42,500 nt of DNA from Tubiluchus corallicola (lineage: Eukaryota > Priapulida > Priapulimorpha > Priapulimorphida > Tubiluchidae), in NCBI GenBank assembly GCA_030141605.1, contig JAQGDQ010000309.1, positions 55,001 through 97,500 of the forward strand, read 5' to 3'. Position 1 is the stretch's first letter. Each line of letters opens with the position of its first letter. The notes beneath the pieces were generated by a model. It was not told the DNA's origin. It was given only the letters and a program-made list of their open reading frames with translations, and searched no databases. Of this stretch, positions 40,838-42,500 are shown in pieces. Position numbers and translations under genes: made by a program.

Positions 40838-40925
40838 GTAAATAAACCTCGTCTGCCTCCATTACATTCTTGTAACTTTATAGGTTTCTAAGAATTCAGA
40901 AGTAGCTGGACCACCACCTGGTCTA

Positions 40926-41530
40926 CAGTGGCGGTTCATGTATACGTACTGCGTTACTGCAGCACACCCTGTTTTCACTCATTGTTACCGATGATTTTCA
41001 ATAGAACAAGTCTTTTCTTTAGTTCTTTCTATATGCTTGTACGGAAACCAGAACACGTGAGGGAAGTAAAATTTGCTTCACAGCCATGTGGACGTGGTGT
41101 TTGTCTGTTGTGTGCATGCGGCCATGCGCAAATGTCTGAGATAATACATTATACGATACAGTCTGCTGCTAGATAGAAAAGTACTGTCTCTAACACAGTA
41201 ACAATTGCCACGTGCTTACCGTGTACCTGTAATTCTTGGATGTGATAAAGTGTAAACTTAGTGTGTGTGCTTAAAACATAAATTACTTAATAATGGAAGC
41301 CTTGTATCACCAAGAAATAAGTTCTCTGATTGCAAGTGAACTACAACAGCTTAATTTTTCACATTTGTCTCTCCATGAGAAAGTTGCAGTTGCAGAAAAG
41401 AGGCCGTTCAAATATAAGCACAACATTAAAATCACATAATATGTTTGTTACGTTTCACACGGTATTAAAACAATGACTAAAAATTTTCTGAAGCGCCACC
41501 CCCACCAGTTTTAGCTACGAGCCACCACTG
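40926..41530 (+). mobile_element. hAT-derived transposon, 605 bp, 8-bp target duplication
   Basis: Starts CAGTGGCGGTTCATG (40926), ends CGAGCCACCACTG (41530). Flanked by CTGGTCTA (40918-40925) and CTGGTCCA (41531-41538), seven of eight identical. Homologous along its length to the 414-bp copy at 23227. It is longer because it keeps about 190 bases around 41240-41430. Confidence 0.85.
41293..41439 (+). pseudogene. Short frame in the hAT copy, possible transposase N-terminal remnant
   Basis: 48 codons beginning MEALYHQEISSLIASELQQL, after a run of AT-rich leader and absent from the shorter copy. Internally deleted hAT elements often keep the first part of the transposase frame. No BED-finger or hATC residues are visible, so this is only a suggestion. 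Confidence 0.25.
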
Positions 41531-42366
41531 CTGGTCCAGTAGAAACGCCACCACCAATTAGCTACGAGCCACCACTGCTGGTCCAGCAGAAACGCCCCCA
41601 CCAGTTTTAGCTACGAGCCACCACTGCTGGTCCAGTAGAAACACCCCCACCAGTTTTAGCTACGAGCCACCACTGCTGGTCTAGTAGAAACACCCCCACC
41701 AGGTTTAGCTACGAGCCACCACTGCTGGTCCAGTAGAAACACCCCCATCAGTTAGCTACGAGCCACCACTGCTGGTCCAGCAGAAACACCCCCACCAGGT
41801 TTAGCTACGAGCCACCACTGCTGGTCCAGTAGAAACACCCCCATCAGTTAGCTACGAGCCACCACTGCTGGTCCAGCAGAAGCACCCCCACCAGTTTTAG
41901 CTACGAGCCACCACTGCTGGTCCAGCAGAAGCACCCCCACCAGTTAACTACGAGCCACCACTGCTGGTCCAGCAGAAGCACCCCCACCAGTTAACTACGA
42001 GCCACCACTGCTGGTCCAGTAGAAGCGCCCCCACCAGTTAACTACGAGCCACCACTGCTGGTCTAGCAGAAGCACCCCCACCAGTTAACTACGAGCCACC
42101 ACTGTTGGTCTAGCAGAAGCACCCCCACCAATTAGCTACGAGCCACCACTGCTGGTCCAGTAGAAGCGCCCCCACCAATTAGCTACGAGCCACCACTGCT
42201 GGTCCGGCAGAAGCGCCCCCACCAGTTTTAGCTACGAGCCACCACTGCTGGTCCAGTAGAAGCGCCCCCACCAATTAGCTACGAGCCACCACTGCTGGTC
42301 CGGCAGAAGCGCCCCCACCAGTTTTAGCTACGAGCCACCACTGCTGGTCCGGCAGAAGCGCCACCA
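41491..42366. repeat. Minisatellite of ~48-bp units made of the hAT right end plus target site
   Basis: 18 copies of GAGCCACCACTG (first ending 41530), each followed by CTGGTCCAG-type flank and a CCCCCACCA-GTTTTAGCTAC segment. Variants GTTTTAGCTA, GTTAGCTA, GTTAACTA and AATTAGCTA recur in blocks. The array ends at about 42366. Confidence 0.95.
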
Positions 42367-42500
42367 CCAAAAGGAACAGATTCGAATAATTAACGGAAAA
42401 TGCGGTTTAGCAGCAACGCCTCCTCAGCATGGATGGTTGTGGTTGGACCGAGACCTGTCAAACATTCAAAAACAATCCAAGATAAGGCACTGAACCAGCC
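42367..42500. other. Unassigned end of window
   Basis: 134 bases after the minisatellite, presumably intron 23. I found no PLAT exon here. Confidence 0.4.

Noticed and set aside
1-42500. tRNA, rRNA or snRNA genes
   Set aside because: I looked for A/B-box pairs and the usual core words on both strands and found none I could support; the only tRNA-related sequence is the primer-binding site at 3219.

Overview
This is a AT-rich eukaryotic (metazoan) window. Split coding exons with GT-AG introns, an H1-type linker histone, retrotransposon and hAT remnants and abundant microsatellites all point that way. An ATD-less ionotropic receptor (a lineage typical of protostomes) together with TTAGGG-type telomere-like tracts (arthropods and nematodes mostly use other repeats) suggests a lophotrochozoan such as a mollusc, annelid or brachiopod. 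That placement is inference, not proof.

The backbone is one large + strand gene that enters at the left edge and leaves at the right edge. It is a polycystin-1-family receptor (PKD1-like). I could join 23 consecutive exons (1635-40837, about 1295 codons) whose reading phases match at every junction. In order they encode a short PKD-like/pre-REJ segment, a REJ module (about exons 3-10), a helical linker (exons 11-16), a GAIN-like region ending in a divergent GPS with H-L-S (exons 17-22), the first membrane helix (exon 22) and the start of the PLAT domain (exon 23). The N-terminus and the rest of the PLAT and channel-like membrane region lie outside the window.

Two other genes sit inside its introns on the opposite strand, both without introns. 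One is an ionotropic-receptor/iGluR-like gene (6965-8379) in intron 3, carrying a one-base homopolymer frameshift. The other is a linker histone H1 (30551-31099) with a clear TATA box, in the 8-kb intron 16.

The rest is intron filled with mobile DNA and simple repeats: an LTR plus tRNA-Leu-type primer-binding site (about 2809-3237), a solo LTR (5552-5902), a broken jockey/CR1-like LINE (about 13380-14965), LINE 3' tails (about 10800-10925 and 19740-20155), a 414-bp hAT derivative with perfect 8-bp target duplications (23227-23640), a 605-bp relative (40926-41530) whose right end plus target site has been amplified into an 18-copy minisatellite (to 42366), a foldback MITE (about 28555-29212), two copies of a repeat carrying telomere-like DNA (around 16815 and 38300), a duplicated and broken copy of exon 17 (34071-34222), and long tetramer, pentamer and GAT arrays.
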